Of a DNA stretch of 64,000 nucleotides, positions 37,795-47,147 are shown piece after piece; the first letter of the stretch is position 1, and every line of letters starts with the position of its first letter. The notes under the pieces are model-generated. The model did no database searches, was not told the origin of the DNA, and saw only the letters and a program-made list of their open reading frames with translations. This DNA is from Pseudomonadota bacterium (GTDB lineage: Bacteria; Pseudomonadota; Gammaproteobacteria; Steroidobacterales; Steroidobacteraceae). A program made the position numbers and the translations under genes. The stretch spans positions 1,054,001 to 1,118,000 of the forward strand of contig JAFEDU010000001.1 in assembly GCA_018241425.1 (NCBI GenBank). The letters are read 5' to 3'.

Positions 37795-40700
37795 GCACGC
37801 GCCGCGCCCGCGGGCTGCTGCTGCTCTTCAGTGCGCTGGGCGCCGCAGGCACACACGCCAGCGACGATGCGACCCTCGACGTCGCCCCGCTGCGCCCGAC
37901 GGTGCCGGTGGCAGCCGCGGAGCTCGGCGGCAGCCCGGTGCTGTTCCGCGAGGTGAGCGGCGGCGTCCTCAATGCCGCCAACAGCAACCTGCCGGTGGCG
38001 GCGGACGAGGGCCTGTGGCGCCGTTCGCGCGCCCTGCCGATCGGCAACCGCATCCACCTGCACGTCGAGGACGCATCCGCGCCCGCCGATGGTCACAGCC
38101 CGCTGCACCTCACCGTACGCCTCACGGACGCCGACGGTCACCCGGTCAAACAGCTGACGCGCGTGCGCATCGAGACCAGCCTCGGGCGCCTGCAGGCGCC
38201 CTCCGGCGCGCAGGCCGCCTCCTTCGAGATGGCCGTGCCTGAGGGCATCGCGCAGCTCGACCTCATCGCCCCGGTGACCCCGGGCGTGGCGCTGGTGCGG
38301 GTCGCGAGCGGCGCGGTGCGCGTGGCCGGCAGGGTGAGCTTCCTGCCGCAGCTGCGGCCGCTGATCGCCGTCGGCGTGGTCGAGACCGGGCTCGCCTTCC
38401 AGCACGTGAACGCGGATGCCAATGCCGCCTCCGTCACCGACCTCAACTTCGAGGACAGCCTCAGGCACTGGGGCACCGATCCCTCGAACGGCTCGTTCTG
38501 GAGCCCGCAGGGCCGCACGGCGGGCTTCGTCAAGGGCACCATATTCGACGACACGCTGCTGACCGCCTCGTTCGACTCGAACAAGATCGACGGCGAGCGC
38601 TTCTTCGCGGACGTGGACCCCAACCAGTTCTTCCCCATCACCGGGGACGCCTCGCTCGTGAACTACGACGCGCGCAGCACCAGCAAGCTCTACGTGCGCC
38701 TCGACCGCGGCGCGAGCCACGCGCTGTTCGGCGACTTCCAGACCCTCGGGCCGACCGACACGGCCTGGCTCGGGTCCTATGCGCGCACCCTCACCGGGTT
38801 CACGGCGCACTACGAGACCCCGCAGCTGCGCGCGAACGTGTTCGGCGCGCTCGAGACCACGCACCAGTTCGTCGACGAGCAGCCCGGTCGCGGCATCTCC
38901 GGTCCCTACGCGGTCTCCCAGGCCAATGCCGTGGCGAACTCCGAGATCGTCGAGATCCTGGTGCGCGACCGCAACCAGCCCGCCCTGGTGCTCAGCCGCA
39001 CCACCCTCACCCGCTACGTCGACTACGACTTCGAGCCCTTCGACGGCCGCATCATCTTCCGGCAGCCCGTGCCGAGCGTGGACGAGAACCTGAACCCGGT
39101 GTCCATCCGCATCACCTACGAGGTCGACAGCGGCGGCCCGCGGCACTGGGTGGAGGGCGTCAACGGGGAATACCTGGTGCGCGAGAACCTGTCCGTCGGC
39201 GCGCGCTTCTCCCAGGATCACGACCCGGTGAGCGCCTACAAGCTGTACGGCGCAGACAGTGTCTGGCGCATCGACAGCCGCACCACGCTCACCGTGGACG
39301 TTGCGCGCAGCCAGGGCAACGAGCTGGAAGGCGCGACCGCCGGCGGCACGCTGGCCCCGGTCAGCCTGGCCGGCGTGACCGCGCTCGACCCCGCCGGCAA
39401 CGCCGGGCGCATCGAACTCGCGCATCGCGACGAGCAGCTCGATGCGCGCCTCTTCGCGGCCAGGTCCGACCTGGAGTTCGAGAACGCCAATGCGCAGCTG
39501 TCCCCGGGTCGCACCGAGGCCGGCGGCCATGCCACCTACAAGCTGACGCAGGACACGCAGCTGGTGCTCGATGCCCTGCACTCGGTGGACCAGACCACCG
39601 ATGCGCATCGCTCCGGGGCGAGCGCCGACATCGACACGCGCCTGTGGGCCGGCGCGAAGCTCGAGACCGGCCTCTCCTACGTCAACCAGACCTACAACGC
39701 CGCCCTGCCGGCGGTCGCCCAGTACGACGTGGGGGCGGTGCCGGGCACGGCCACCGGCGCCCCGCTCAACAACACCGGCTTTGGATTTTCGGGCGGGAGC
39801 CTGCTGGGCTCGCCGCTGTCGGGCGCGCTCGGACTGCCGATGAGCGGCGCGAACGACATCGTGGAGCAGGACTACCTCGCCGCCCGCGTCAAGCTCACCC
39901 AGAAGATCACCGACGATGCCAGCGTCTACGGCGAGTACGCGCACACCGTGACGGGCACCGACGGGCAGATGGCCGCGATCGGCGGGGAATACCGCGTGAG
40001 CGACTCCGAGCGCTTCTACGCGCGCTACGAGGACATCGACTCGCTCACCGGCATCTACGGGCTGGGCGACGGCTCGCGCGCCCACCAGCTGGTCGCCGGC
40101 TTCGACACCGCCTACATGCACGACGGCACGGTCTACAACGAATACCGCCTGGCGGGCACCGCCTCCGGGCAGAGCGCCGCGGATGCGCTCGGCGTGCGCA
40201 ACCTCTGGCACCTGCTGCCCGGGCTCAACCTCACCACCAGCGTCGAGCGCCAGCAGGTCATCAACCCCGCCCCGCTGCCGGATGCGCCCACCGGGCTCCT
40301 GGTCGGCACCCAGTCGGCGACCGCGGTCGCGGTGAGCGTCGACTATGTCGGGAGCCCCCTCTGGAAGACCTCCGAGCGGGTCGAGTACCGCTACTCGGAC
40401 GTCGAGACGGACTGGCTCTCGACGCTCGCGGTGCTGCGCAAGCTGTCGGACAACTGGAGCCTGATCGGCCGCAACATCTACCTCGCGGCGCACAGCCAGC
40501 TGCCGGGCGAGGCCGCGGCGGCCGAGGACCAGGACCGCGCGCAGCTCGGGCTCGCCTACCGCGACACGGTGACCAACCTGTGGAACGCGCTGGCACGCTA
40601 CGAGTACCGCACCGACTTCAACAACGCGCCCGTAGTCGGCGGGGACAGCCGCAGCCAGATCCTCTCGGTGATCGCGGAGCTCCACCCGCGCCGCGCCTGG

Positions 40701-41090
40701 GAGTTCGAGGGCGAGGCGGCCGCCAAGACGGTGCGCGAGATCCTGGACGGCACGCGCTCGGACTTCAGTGCCGTGCTGCTCGCCGGGCGCGCGATGTGGG
40801 ACTTCAACCCGCGCTGGGACGTGGGACTCCTCGGCTCAAGCACCAGCGGCGGGGGCACCCGCGACCAGGGGCTCGCGCTGGAGCTCGGCTACCGCGTGAT
40901 CGACAACCTGTGGCTGTCGGGGGGCTGCATCGCGGGGCGCTACGCGGATGCGGAACTCTTCAGCGCCAACTCCTCCTGGACCGGGGTGTACCTGCGCGTG
41001 CGCTTCAAGTTCGACGAGACCCTCTTCAGCGGGGCCGACCCGCAGGCCAACCGTACGCTGGATGCCGCGGCGGGGGCGGCACGCCGATGA
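37791..41090 (+). CDS. Large outer-membrane beta-barrel-like protein with Ig-like domain
   Basis: A 1099-residue exported protein (signal peptide residues about 1-24), starting at a GTG that overlaps the preceding stop. An Ig/invasin-like segment (about 85-170: HLTVRLTDADG, GRLQAPSG) precedes a long C-terminal region of alternating hydrophobic and polar strands with aromatic ends, typical of an outer-membrane barrel (about residues 190-1075). It ends in a strand like YLRVRFKFDET followed by a short tail. I recognise no named family; it is probably the membrane partner of the giant protein before it. Confidence 0.8.
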   Translation: MSTRRARGLLLLFSALGAAGTHASDDATLDVAPLRPTVPVAAAELGGSPVLFREVSGGVLNAANSNLPVAADEGLWRRSRALPIGNRIHLHVEDASAPADGHSPLHLTVRLTDADGHPVKQLTRVRIETSLGRLQAPSGAQAASFEMAVPEGIAQLDLIAPVTPGVALVRVASGAVRVAGRVSFLPQLRPLIAVGVVETGLAFQHVNADANAASVTDLNFEDSLRHWGTDPSNGSFWSPQGRTAGFVKGTIFDDTLLTASFDSNKIDGERFFADVDPNQFFPITGDASLVNYDARSTSKLYVRLDRGASHALFGDFQTLGPTDTAWLGSYARTLTGFTAHYETPQLRANVFGALETTHQFVDEQPGRGISGPYAVSQANAVANSEIVEILVRDRNQPALVLSRTTLTRYVDYDFEPFDGRIIFRQPVPSVDENLNPVSIRITYEVDSGGPRHWVEGVNGEYLVRENLSVGARFSQDHDPVSAYKLYGADSVWRIDSRTTLTVDVARSQGNELEGATAGGTLAPVSLAGVTALDPAGNAGRIELAHRDEQLDARLFAARSDLEFENANAQLSPGRTEAGGHATYKLTQDTQLVLDALHSVDQTTDAHRSGASADIDTRLWAGAKLETGLSYVNQTYNAALPAVAQYDVGAVPGTATGAPLNNTGFGFSGGSLLGSPLSGALGLPMSGANDIVEQDYLAARVKLTQKITDDASVYGEYAHTVTGTDGQMAAIGGEYRVSDSERFYARYEDIDSLTGIYGLGDGSRAHQLVAGFDTAYMHDGTVYNEYRLAGTASGQSAADALGVRNLWHLLPGLNLTTSVERQQVINPAPLPDAPTGLLVGTQSATAVAVSVDYVGSPLWKTSERVEYRYSDVETDWLSTLAVLRKLSDNWSLIGRNIYLAAHSQLPGEAAAAEDQDRAQLGLAYRDTVTNLWNALARYEYRTDFNNAPVVGGDSRSQILSVIAELHPRRAWEFEGEAAAKTVREILDGTRSDFSAVLLAGRAMWDFNPRWDVGLLGSSTSGGGTRDQGLALELGYRVIDNLWLSGGCIAGRYADAELFSANSSWTGVYLRVRFKFDETLFSGADPQANRTLDAAAGAARR

Positions 41091-42115
41091 AGCGCCTCCT
41101 TCCGATGCTCGCATTACTCGTCCTGGTCGCAGGACCTGGGCCAGTGCTCGCCGGAGAGCCGGCCGAGCAGCCCGCCCGCGATGGCCCCTCGCGGGTCGCA
41201 TTGCCCCGCGAGCTCGACGAACTCCAGGCGCGCCTGGACGCCCTGCCCCCGGCCGGGGACTGTGCCTCGGCCTACACCGCGCACAAGGCGCAGGCGTGGC
41301 TCAATTTCGGCGCCTACGCCGCCGCCGAGCAGCTGCCCGCCCGGGTCGGCGCCGCGGCCCGCGCCAACACCACCGCCCTGCTGGAGTCGCTCGCGCACGG
41401 CGCGGGCAGCGAAGTCCCGCACCCGGAACTGCCCGGCGCGCGCCACCTGCGCGATGACCTGTGGCGCAGCGTCGCGGCGGTCAAGTCCGACGGACGCGTG
41501 TGCGGGGCCCCGAAGATGACCGCGTACTGCGAAGTGCAGCTCGCCTGGGCCGGCTACGAGGCCGCGGCCGGTGGCTGGCGACACACCGATCCGTACGTGC
41601 GGATCGCAGAAGACTACTGCGCGACGGCCGCCGCCGCACAGGCCCCGCCGCCGGCACCGCCCCCGGATGAGCCCGCGGCGCCCGCCCCTGAAGGTCCCGT
41701 GGCCGCAGCGCCACCGGCAGCGGCCCCGCCGGAAGCACCCGAGCGCGCCCTCACGGTGCTCTTCCCGCACGACCGCTCGCACCTCAACGACATCCGCAGG
41801 CCCGGCCGCGCGCTACTGCGCGCGCTGGCGCACGAGCTGCGCGCGCACCCGAAGGCGAAGCTCACCATCACCGGCAACGCCGACATCACCGGTAAGGCGC
41901 ACTACAACCAGCGCCTGAGCCTGAAGCGCGCGCACACCGTCGCGCGGGCGCTCGAGTCGCTCGGCGTGCCGCGGCAGGCCCTCGCGGTCAGTGCGCTCGG
42001 GGACACCTCGCCGGTGGTCAGCTGCCTGAACGGCCGCGAGTCGGGCGACCGACGGCGCTACTTCAGCTGCCTGGAGCCGAACCGCCGGGTGACGGTGCGC
42101 GTGGACTTCGAGTAG
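41087..42115 (+). CDS. OmpA-domain envelope protein
   Basis: A 342-residue exported protein (signal peptide residues 1-22) with an N-terminal helical domain carrying five Cys residues, a Pro/Ala-rich linker (about 185-225) and a C-terminal OmpA-like peptidoglycan-binding domain. The domain shows TITGNADITGKAHYNQRLS and KRAHTVARALESLG; the usual OmpA motif is NxxLSxxRAxxV. The ATG overlaps the stop of the barrel gene (ATGA), so the three surface genes form one translationally coupled unit. It may anchor the barrel to peptidoglycan. Confidence 0.88.
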   Translation: MKRLLPMLALLVLVAGPGPVLAGEPAEQPARDGPSRVALPRELDELQARLDALPPAGDCASAYTAHKAQAWLNFGAYAAAEQLPARVGAAARANTTALLESLAHGAGSEVPHPELPGARHLRDDLWRSVAAVKSDGRVCGAPKMTAYCEVQLAWAGYEAAAGGWRHTDPYVRIAEDYCATAAAAQAPPPAPPPDEPAAPAPEGPVAAAPPAAAPPEAPERALTVLFPHDRSHLNDIRRPGRALLRALAHELRAHPKAKLTITGNADITGKAHYNQRLSLKRAHTVARALESLGVPRQALAVSALGDTSPVVSCLNGRESGDRRRYFSCLEPNRRVTVRVDFE

Positions 42116-42198
42116 CGCCCCGGCGGCGCGCACGCCCGGTCGCAAGGTCCGCTAGTATGCGGCGGGTCTGACGGCGACCGCCGTTACCGGAGACCATC

Positions 42199-43044
42199 GT
42201 GAGCCGAGCCCCGCGCAGCCCCCTGAGCCCCCGCGAGTTCCGTGCCACCGTCAGTACCGTGCAGAAGGCGGTGCGGGCGAGCGATGCCATCATCCTCAGG
42301 CACTTCACCCGCGCACGCATCAGTCACAAGGCGGACGGGAGCGAGGTCACGGTCGCGGACAAGGGTGGCGAGCGCTCGCTGCGCCGCTCGCTCGGCAAGG
42401 CCTGGCCGAAGGACCCGGTGCTCGGGGAGGAGTTCGGCGGGAGCCTTGTGCGCTCGGGCCGCTGCTGGCTGGTCGATCCCATCGACGGCACGGCCTCCTA
42501 CGTGCTCGGCATCCCCATGTTCGGCACGCTGATCTCGCTCCTCATCGACGGGGAGCCGGTATTCGGCTGCATCCACCTCTCGGCGCTGAAGGAGACCACC
42601 TTCGCAGGCCTCGGCCACGGCTGCTGGCTGACGCGCGAGGGCGGCCGCGCACGGCGCGTCCGCGTGGGACCGGCGCGGCCGCTCAACCAGGCCCAGGTGG
42701 GACTCACGAGCTTCAAGGAGAGCGACCTGTCGGCCAAGGGCGGCCCGTGGCGCCTGAGCCGCGTGGGCCGCGAGCTCCTGCGCCTGCGCCTGGTCGGGGA
42801 CTGCGTGCAGTACGCGCTCGTGTGCCGCGGCGCCCTCGACGGGGCGATCGACCCGCTCATGAATCCCTGGGACATCGGCCCGCTCGCCATCTGCGTCACG
42901 GAAGCCGGCGGCTCGGTGAGCGACCTCAACGGTGAGCAGAGCCGCATCGTCGAGCGCCGCTCGTTCGTCGCCGCGAACTCCCCGCAGCTGCGCGAGGCGC
43001 TGTGCGCGCTGGTCGGCAACCCCGGCTCGCCGGCCGGCGCATAG
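42199..43044 (+). CDS. Inositol monophosphatase family protein (HisN-like)
   Basis: A 281-residue Mg-dependent phosphatase of the IMPase fold. The GEEFGG, LVDPIDGTASY and PWDIGPLAICVTEAGG motifs supply the metal-binding residues. The DPIDGTASYVLGIPMFG form and length resemble histidinol-phosphatase-type (HisN) members, but inositol-phosphate or nucleotide phosphatase activity is also possible. GTG start at 42199 follows GGAG by about six bases. It precedes the exonuclease gene by one base. Confidence 0.85.
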   Translation: MSRAPRSPLSPREFRATVSTVQKAVRASDAIILRHFTRARISHKADGSEVTVADKGGERSLRRSLGKAWPKDPVLGEEFGGSLVRSGRCWLVDPIDGTASYVLGIPMFGTLISLLIDGEPVFGCIHLSALKETTFAGLGHGCWLTREGGRARRVRVGPARPLNQAQVGLTSFKESDLSAKGGPWRLSRVGRELLRLRLVGDCVQYALVCRGALDGAIDPLMNPWDIGPLAICVTEAGGSVSDLNGEQSRIVERRSFVAANSPQLREALCALVGNPGSPAGA

Positions 43045-43045
43045 C

Positions 43046-43870
43046 GTGATCGTTCACCTGGTCGACGGCACCTACGAGCTGTTCCGCCACTTCTATGGAT
43101 TGAAGCGCGGGGGCGGCGGCGGCCCCTACGGGGCCGCGGTCGGCGTGCTGAACACGGTCATCGGCATGGTGCAGGAGGGCGCGACGCACCTGGGCGTGGC
43201 GACCGACCACGTGATCGAGTCCTTCCGCAACGGCCTGTGGAGCGGCTACAAGACCGGCGACGGCCTGGACCCGGACCTGTGGGCCCACTTCCACCCGCTG
43301 GAGGACGCCCTCGCCGCGCTCGGCGTCGTCACCTGGCCGATGGTCGAGCTCGAGGCCGACGATGCGCTCGCCTGCGCCGCGCACGAGGCCGCGCTCGATG
43401 CGCGCGTCGAGCGCGTGCTCATCTGGACCCCGGACAAGGACCTCGCGCAATGCGTCCGGGGCGACCGCGTGGTGCAGGTGGACCGGCGCACGCGCGCCGA
43501 GCGCGATGCCGCCGGCGTGCGCGCGAAGTTCGGGGTCGATCCCGAGCGCATCCCGGACTTCCTGGCCCTCGTCGGGGACAGCGCCGATGGCTACCCGGGA
43601 CTTTCGGGGATCGGCCCGGTGACGGCGGCGCGCCTCATCAACCGCCACGGGGCGCTCGAGGACTTCCCGGAGGAGGTCCTGGGCGAGCGCCGCGCGCTCG
43701 CCCTCAAGTTCAAGGAACTCGCCACGCTGCGCACCGACGTGCGCCTGTTCGCGGACGTCGACGCGCTGCGCTGGCGCGGCCCCACAGCGGACGCCGCAAC
43801 GGTGCTCGCGCGGATGGAGGCGCCCAAGGTACTGGCGCGCGCCGCGGCTGCGGCGCGCGCCCTCACCTAG
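43046..43870 (+). CDS. 5'-3' exonuclease / flap endonuclease domain protein
   Basis: A 274-residue protein related to the N-terminal nuclease domain of DNA polymerase I. Visible are LVDGTYELFRHFYG, LEADDALACAAHEA, TPDKDLAQCVRGDRV and FLALVGDSADGYPGLSGIGPVTAARLI, which include the acidic metal ligands and the helix-3-turn DNA-binding loop. It is a stand-alone nuclease, not fused to polymerase, and could process Okazaki flaps or other structures. The GTG at 43046 lies one base after the IMPase stop. Confidence 0.88.
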   Translation: MIVHLVDGTYELFRHFYGLKRGGGGGPYGAAVGVLNTVIGMVQEGATHLGVATDHVIESFRNGLWSGYKTGDGLDPDLWAHFHPLEDALAALGVVTWPMVELEADDALACAAHEAALDARVERVLIWTPDKDLAQCVRGDRVVQVDRRTRAERDAAGVRAKFGVDPERIPDFLALVGDSADGYPGLSGIGPVTAARLINRHGALEDFPEEVLGERRALALKFKELATLRTDVRLFADVDALRWRGPTADAATVLARMEAPKVLARAAAAARALT

Positions 43871-43887
43871 CGGTCAGGAGTGCGAGG

Positions 43888-44133
43888 TCAGGCCTTCTTG
43901 ATCAGGCGCACGATGAACAGCAGCACCACGGCACCGATCGTCGCCACGATGAGGCTGCCGACGATGCCGCCGCCGGCGGAGAGGCCGAGCGCGCGGAACA
44001 GGAAGCCGCCGAGGAACGCCCCGACGACCCCGACCACGAGATCGCCGATGACGCCGAAGCCGCCGCCCTTCATGAGTACGCCGGCGAGCCAGCCGGCCAC
44101 CAGTCCGATGATCAGGAACCACAGAAAATCCAC
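43888..44133 (-). CDS. GlsB/YeaQ/YmgE family membrane protein
   Basis: An 81-residue membrane protein with three helices and glycine-rich motifs (IIGLVAGWLAGVLMKG, GDLVVGVVGAFLGGFLF), the transglycosylase-associated family induced by stress in many bacteria. I chose the GTG at 44133 because GGGGAGG lies just upstream. The frame is open a further 29 codons upstream but has no family sequence there. Confidence 0.87.
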   Translation of the reverse strand: MDFLWFLIIGLVAGWLAGVLMKGGGFGVIGDLVVGVVGAFLGGFLFRALGLSAGGGIVGSLIVATIGAVVLLFIVRLIKKA

Positions 44134-44315
44134 AGCGTAGCCTCCCCTGTCGTTGTAGTTATCGGCCGCGGGACCTGGCGCCTTCCGGCTTGTCCCTGGG
44201 ACGACCGCATTGTGCTCCATCTTCCTACGCAGCGCCGCACGCAGGCTGCCAAAGCCGGGACACGCAGGCTTCGCTCTGGCTGACGCTTGTGCCGCTGCCG
44301 CTATGATGGCGGCCA

Positions 44316-45659
44316 GTGCTCACCGAAAGACAAGGACCTCCCCTGGACAGGCGCTGGGACGTGATCGTGATCGGGGCCGGGGCCGCGGGCCTCGAGGCGG
44401 CGGCGCAGCTGACGCGCGCCGGACGGTCGGTGCTCCTGCTGGAGGCGCGCGAGCGCGTCGGCGGGCGCATCTTCGCGCTGCCCGCGCCGCACTTTTCCGC
44501 CCCGCTGGAGCTCGGCGCTGAGTTCATCCATGGCGAGGCGGCGGCCAGCCGGACGCTGCTCGCGCAGGCCGGCATCGCCGCCATCGATGCCGGAGCGCCG
44601 CGCTGGGTACTGCGCTCGGGCGTGCTGGAGCCGGGCGAGGACTGGTTCGGGAGCCTGCTGCCGGCGCTCGCGGGAGCCGCGATCCTCAAGGAGCGCGACG
44701 TCTCCTTCGAGGCGCTCCTGGAGGAGCACCTGGCCGGCGTGCTCGCCCCCGAGGTGCGCGCCGCGGCGCGGCGCATGGCGGAAGGGTTCGACGCCGCGGA
44801 CCCTAAGCGCGCCAGCGCCCGCGCCCTGGTGCGCGAGTGGACCGGGGACACGGTCGGGGACGTCCCGCAGTCGCGGCCCGAGGGCGGCTACGCGGGCCTC
44901 CTCGCGCTGCTCCTCGCCCGCGCCGATCCGCAGCACCTGCAGGTGCGGCTCAAGTCGCCCGTGAGCCACGTGCGCTGGTCGGCGCAGGGCATCACCGTCA
45001 CGGGCCTGCGCTGGGGCTCGCCTTACGAGGCGCACGCGGCGCGCCTCATCGTCACCGTGCCCTTAGGGGTCCTGCAGCAGCCGCCGCGGACTCCCGGGTC
45101 GATCGAGTTCTCCCCGGCACTCCCGGGCAAGCCCGACGCGCTCGCAGGGCTCGCCTCGGGGAGCGTCCTCAAGGTGCTGCTGCGCTTCGCGCAACCGTTC
45201 TGGAGCCGCGTACGCAACGCGCGCTACCGCGAGGCGGGATTTTTCATGGCCCCGGGCACGACGCTGCCGACGTTCTGGACCGCCGCGCCCCTGACGGCCC
45301 CGCTCCTGACCGCCTGGTACGGCGGGCCGCGCGCCGCGGCACTCGCCGCCAGCGGCGAGGCGACCTTCGTGCCCCAGATCCTCGCGGCTCTCACCACTCT
45401 TTTCGGCGAAGACTGCGGGGCGGCAGACCTCCTGGAAACATGCGACTGGCACGACTGGGACGGCGATCCCTTCGCGCGCGGCGCCTACAGCTACACGTTG
45501 GTCGGGGGCGGGCCGGCACGCGCTGCGCTCGCAGCCCCGGCAGCCGGCACCGTGTTCTTCGCAGGCGAAGCCACAGACTGCGGCGCGGACTCCGGCACCG
45601 TCGCCGGAGCCCTCGCCACCGGCGCCCGGGCGGCCGGACAGGTGCTCGCCACCCTCTAG
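44316..45659 (+). CDS. Flavin amine oxidase family protein
   Basis: A 447-residue FAD enzyme with the N-terminal Rossmann motif GAGAAGLEAAAQL and LLLEARERVGGRI, and the C-terminal FAGEATDCGADSGTVAGAL, both typical of monoamine oxidase/lysine-specific-demethylase-fold oxidases. The substrate could be a polyamine or other amine. GTG start at 44316; no signal peptide is seen. It is transcribed alone. Confidence 0.85.
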   Translation: MLTERQGPPLDRRWDVIVIGAGAAGLEAAAQLTRAGRSVLLLEARERVGGRIFALPAPHFSAPLELGAEFIHGEAAASRTLLAQAGIAAIDAGAPRWVLRSGVLEPGEDWFGSLLPALAGAAILKERDVSFEALLEEHLAGVLAPEVRAAARRMAEGFDAADPKRASARALVREWTGDTVGDVPQSRPEGGYAGLLALLLARADPQHLQVRLKSPVSHVRWSAQGITVTGLRWGSPYEAHAARLIVTVPLGVLQQPPRTPGSIEFSPALPGKPDALAGLASGSVLKVLLRFAQPFWSRVRNARYREAGFFMAPGTTLPTFWTAAPLTAPLLTAWYGGPRAAALAASGEATFVPQILAALTTLFGEDCGAADLLETCDWHDWDGDPFARGAYSYTLVGGGPARAALAAPAAGTVFFAGEATDCGADSGTVAGALATGARAAGQVLATL

Positions 45660-45692
45660 GGCGCGCCGGCCCTCAGGCGTCCGCGAGGCAGG

Positions 45693-46181
45693 CTAGATCA
45701 GCTGCAGCTGCCGGCGCAGCAGTTCGTACTCGTGGTTGAGGAGCGGCAGCTGGCGCTCCAGGCACTCGCAGATGCGGCGCCGCTCGGCGACGCGCGCCTC
45801 CCCGAGGCTCACCCACTCGAGCACCGTCATGACGGGCAGGCGCCCCTCATCCCGGAACAGTGCCCGGATCCACTCGTACAGGGGCCGCAGGCGCGGCGAG
45901 GCGACCCACCAGGGACGCTCGTCGGGCAGGTAGAGGCGCGCGGTGGCGATGTGCTGCGTGAGCCGGCGGCGCGGGGCCGCGCTCTGCCCGATGTAGCGCG
46001 CGACGCGCAGCTCGCGCGGGTCGCTCAGGGCGTAGACCGCGATATCCCCCGGATCACTTCCGGACAGATCCCACAGGTGCGAGGGCAGCTGCGCGCGCAG
46101 CAGGCGCGCAAGGCCAGCCCGGTCCGGCAGGCCTGCCGGGGGCTCATTCCCGGCCCGGTGGGCGTACTCGGATGTCGACAC
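45693..46181 (-). CDS. GIY-YIG-like endonuclease domain protein
   Basis: A 162-residue protein with a GIY-YIG-like core (VYALSDPRELRVARYIGQSAAPRRRLTQHI) followed by an acidic helical tail (AERRRICECLERQLPLLNHEYELL). The first Tyr of the pair and the Arg-rich segment after YIG are kept, so it is probably a nuclease or its relative. The GTG at 46181 is a guess; the 5' end overlaps yheU by 38 bases. It follows AlkB and YheU genes on the same strand. Confidence 0.65.
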   Translation of the reverse strand: MSTSEYAHRAGNEPPAGLPDRAGLARLLRAQLPSHLWDLSGSDPGDIAVYALSDPRELRVARYIGQSAAPRRRLTQHIATARLYLPDERPWWVASPRLRPLYEWIRALFRDEGRLPVMTVLEWVSLGEARVAERRRICECLERQLPLLNHEYELLRRQLQLI

Positions 46182-46419
46182 TGCTCGTCTCCGGGTCGAA
46201 CCAGATCTGGGCCTCACCGCGCTCGAGCTGGCCGCGCACCTGCGCGACCTTGGTCTCGAATTCCACCTCGCGGGCGCCGTAGTCCGTGCCCTCGCGCAGC
46301 ACGAACGCCTCGAGCACGCCGCGCAGCGCCCCATCCGAGAGCTCCTGGTGCGGGATGGCGATCGGCGTGGCCGCGGTCTCGCCGAAGTCGACGTGGATCA
46401 GAGTCGAGTCTTCGCTCAC
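46144..46419 (-). CDS. yheU: UPF0270 (YheU) family protein
   Basis: A 91-residue protein whose C-terminal 70 residues match UPF0270: IPHQELSDGALRGVLEAFVLREGTDYG, EVEFETKVAQVRGQL and a final SVDIRVRP. The N-terminal 19 residues are an addition to the family length of about 70. The family is nearly restricted to Gammaproteobacteria, which supports the organism assignment. I chose the GTG at 46419, which overlaps the AlkB stop (GTGA). Confidence 0.87.
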   Translation of the reverse strand: MSEDSTLIHVDFGETAATPIAIPHQELSDGALRGVLEAFVLREGTDYGAREVEFETKVAQVRGQLERGEAQIWFDPETSSVDIRVRPPGRE

Positions 46420-46985
46420 GGGCTCAGGGTCCGGAAGGTGATGGAGTAACGCAGCTCGCGCGTCGGGGACACGGCGTGCTGCCAGTCCCAGCGCGCCGCA
46501 CCGCGCATGAGGTAGGCGGAACGGGGCTCGAGCTCGAGGGCCACGGCGGTGCGGGCCGGCGCGCGCGGCGGCCAGGGCCTGAACCTCAGGCGCGCATGGC
46601 CGGCGAGCGACACGCCGGCGACGGTCGCGAACGGCGGCGCATCGCGATGCCAGCCGAGCGGCGTGCCCGGAGAGTATTCGTTGATGAGCACGTGCGTGAT
46701 GCCGGCGGAGTCCACCTGCGCCCACTCGGCGAGCCGGTCGCGCAGGGCGAAGAGGAACGGCGGCACGGGTGGTGCGGGCTGCATCTGCCGCGCGCTGAAG
46801 TCGTAGCGGCCGCCGTAGCTCACGATGCGGCGCCGCGCCTGCCACTCGCGGTAGGGCGCGGCCGCGAAGGGGAGCGCCCGCAGTTCATCGAGCAGCGCGC
46901 CCTCCTCCGCTGCGCCGAGGAACCCGGGGCAGTAGGTGAAGCCCTGCGGCAGCGACTGCGAAGTAAAGAGATCGGGGGTCTGCAC
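46416..46985 (-). CDS. AlkB-like 2-oxoglutarate/Fe(II) dioxygenase
   Basis: A 189-residue oxygenase related to AlkB DNA/RNA dealkylases. The HxD of the Fe site is in LGWHRDAPPF, the distal His is in WDWQHAVS, and the 2OG-binding Arg is in ELRYSITFRT; the INEYSPGTPLGWH stretch is the family signature. I chose the GTG at 46985; the frame extends to 47117, but that region overlaps the divergent gene's promoter. It is the first gene of a unit with YheU and the GIY-YIG protein. Confidence 0.82.
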   Translation of the reverse strand: MQTPDLFTSQSLPQGFTYCPGFLGAAEEGALLDELRALPFAAAPYREWQARRRIVSYGGRYDFSARQMQPAPPVPPFLFALRDRLAEWAQVDSAGITHVLINEYSPGTPLGWHRDAPPFATVAGVSLAGHARLRFRPWPPRAPARTAVALELEPRSAYLMRGAARWDWQHAVSPTRELRYSITFRTLSP

Positions 46986-47091
46986 GCCCCGAAGTATGCG
47001 CGCGACTTCCCGATGCGCAGCGCCGCGGTGCGGATTTTTTTCATCCAGTGCCGCGCGCGATTGAGGCCTGTATGGCCAACGCTGCGACAGG

Positions 47092-47116
47092 TGCGGACTT
47101 TCTTGTACAGTCCGCA
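47092..47116. promoter_or_regulatory. Inverted repeat over a putative promoter
   Basis: TGCGGAC and GTCCGCA form perfect 7-base arms around 11 bases. A possible -10 TACAGT at 47105-47110 lies within it, with a weak -35-like sequence 17 bases upstream. It sits between the AlkB-like unit and the divergent DUF6265 gene and could be an operator that controls either or both. Confidence 0.4.
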
Positions 47117-47147
47117 TCTTCAGGGGCTGGATCCCAACGAGAATCTC

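Noticed and set aside
37491..40685. Antisense open frame of 1064 codons over the surface-locus genes
   Set aside because: It is a shadow of third-position GC bias of the plus-strand genes; its translation is low-complexity (Arg/Gly/Asp/Val/His-rich) with no domain or start signal.
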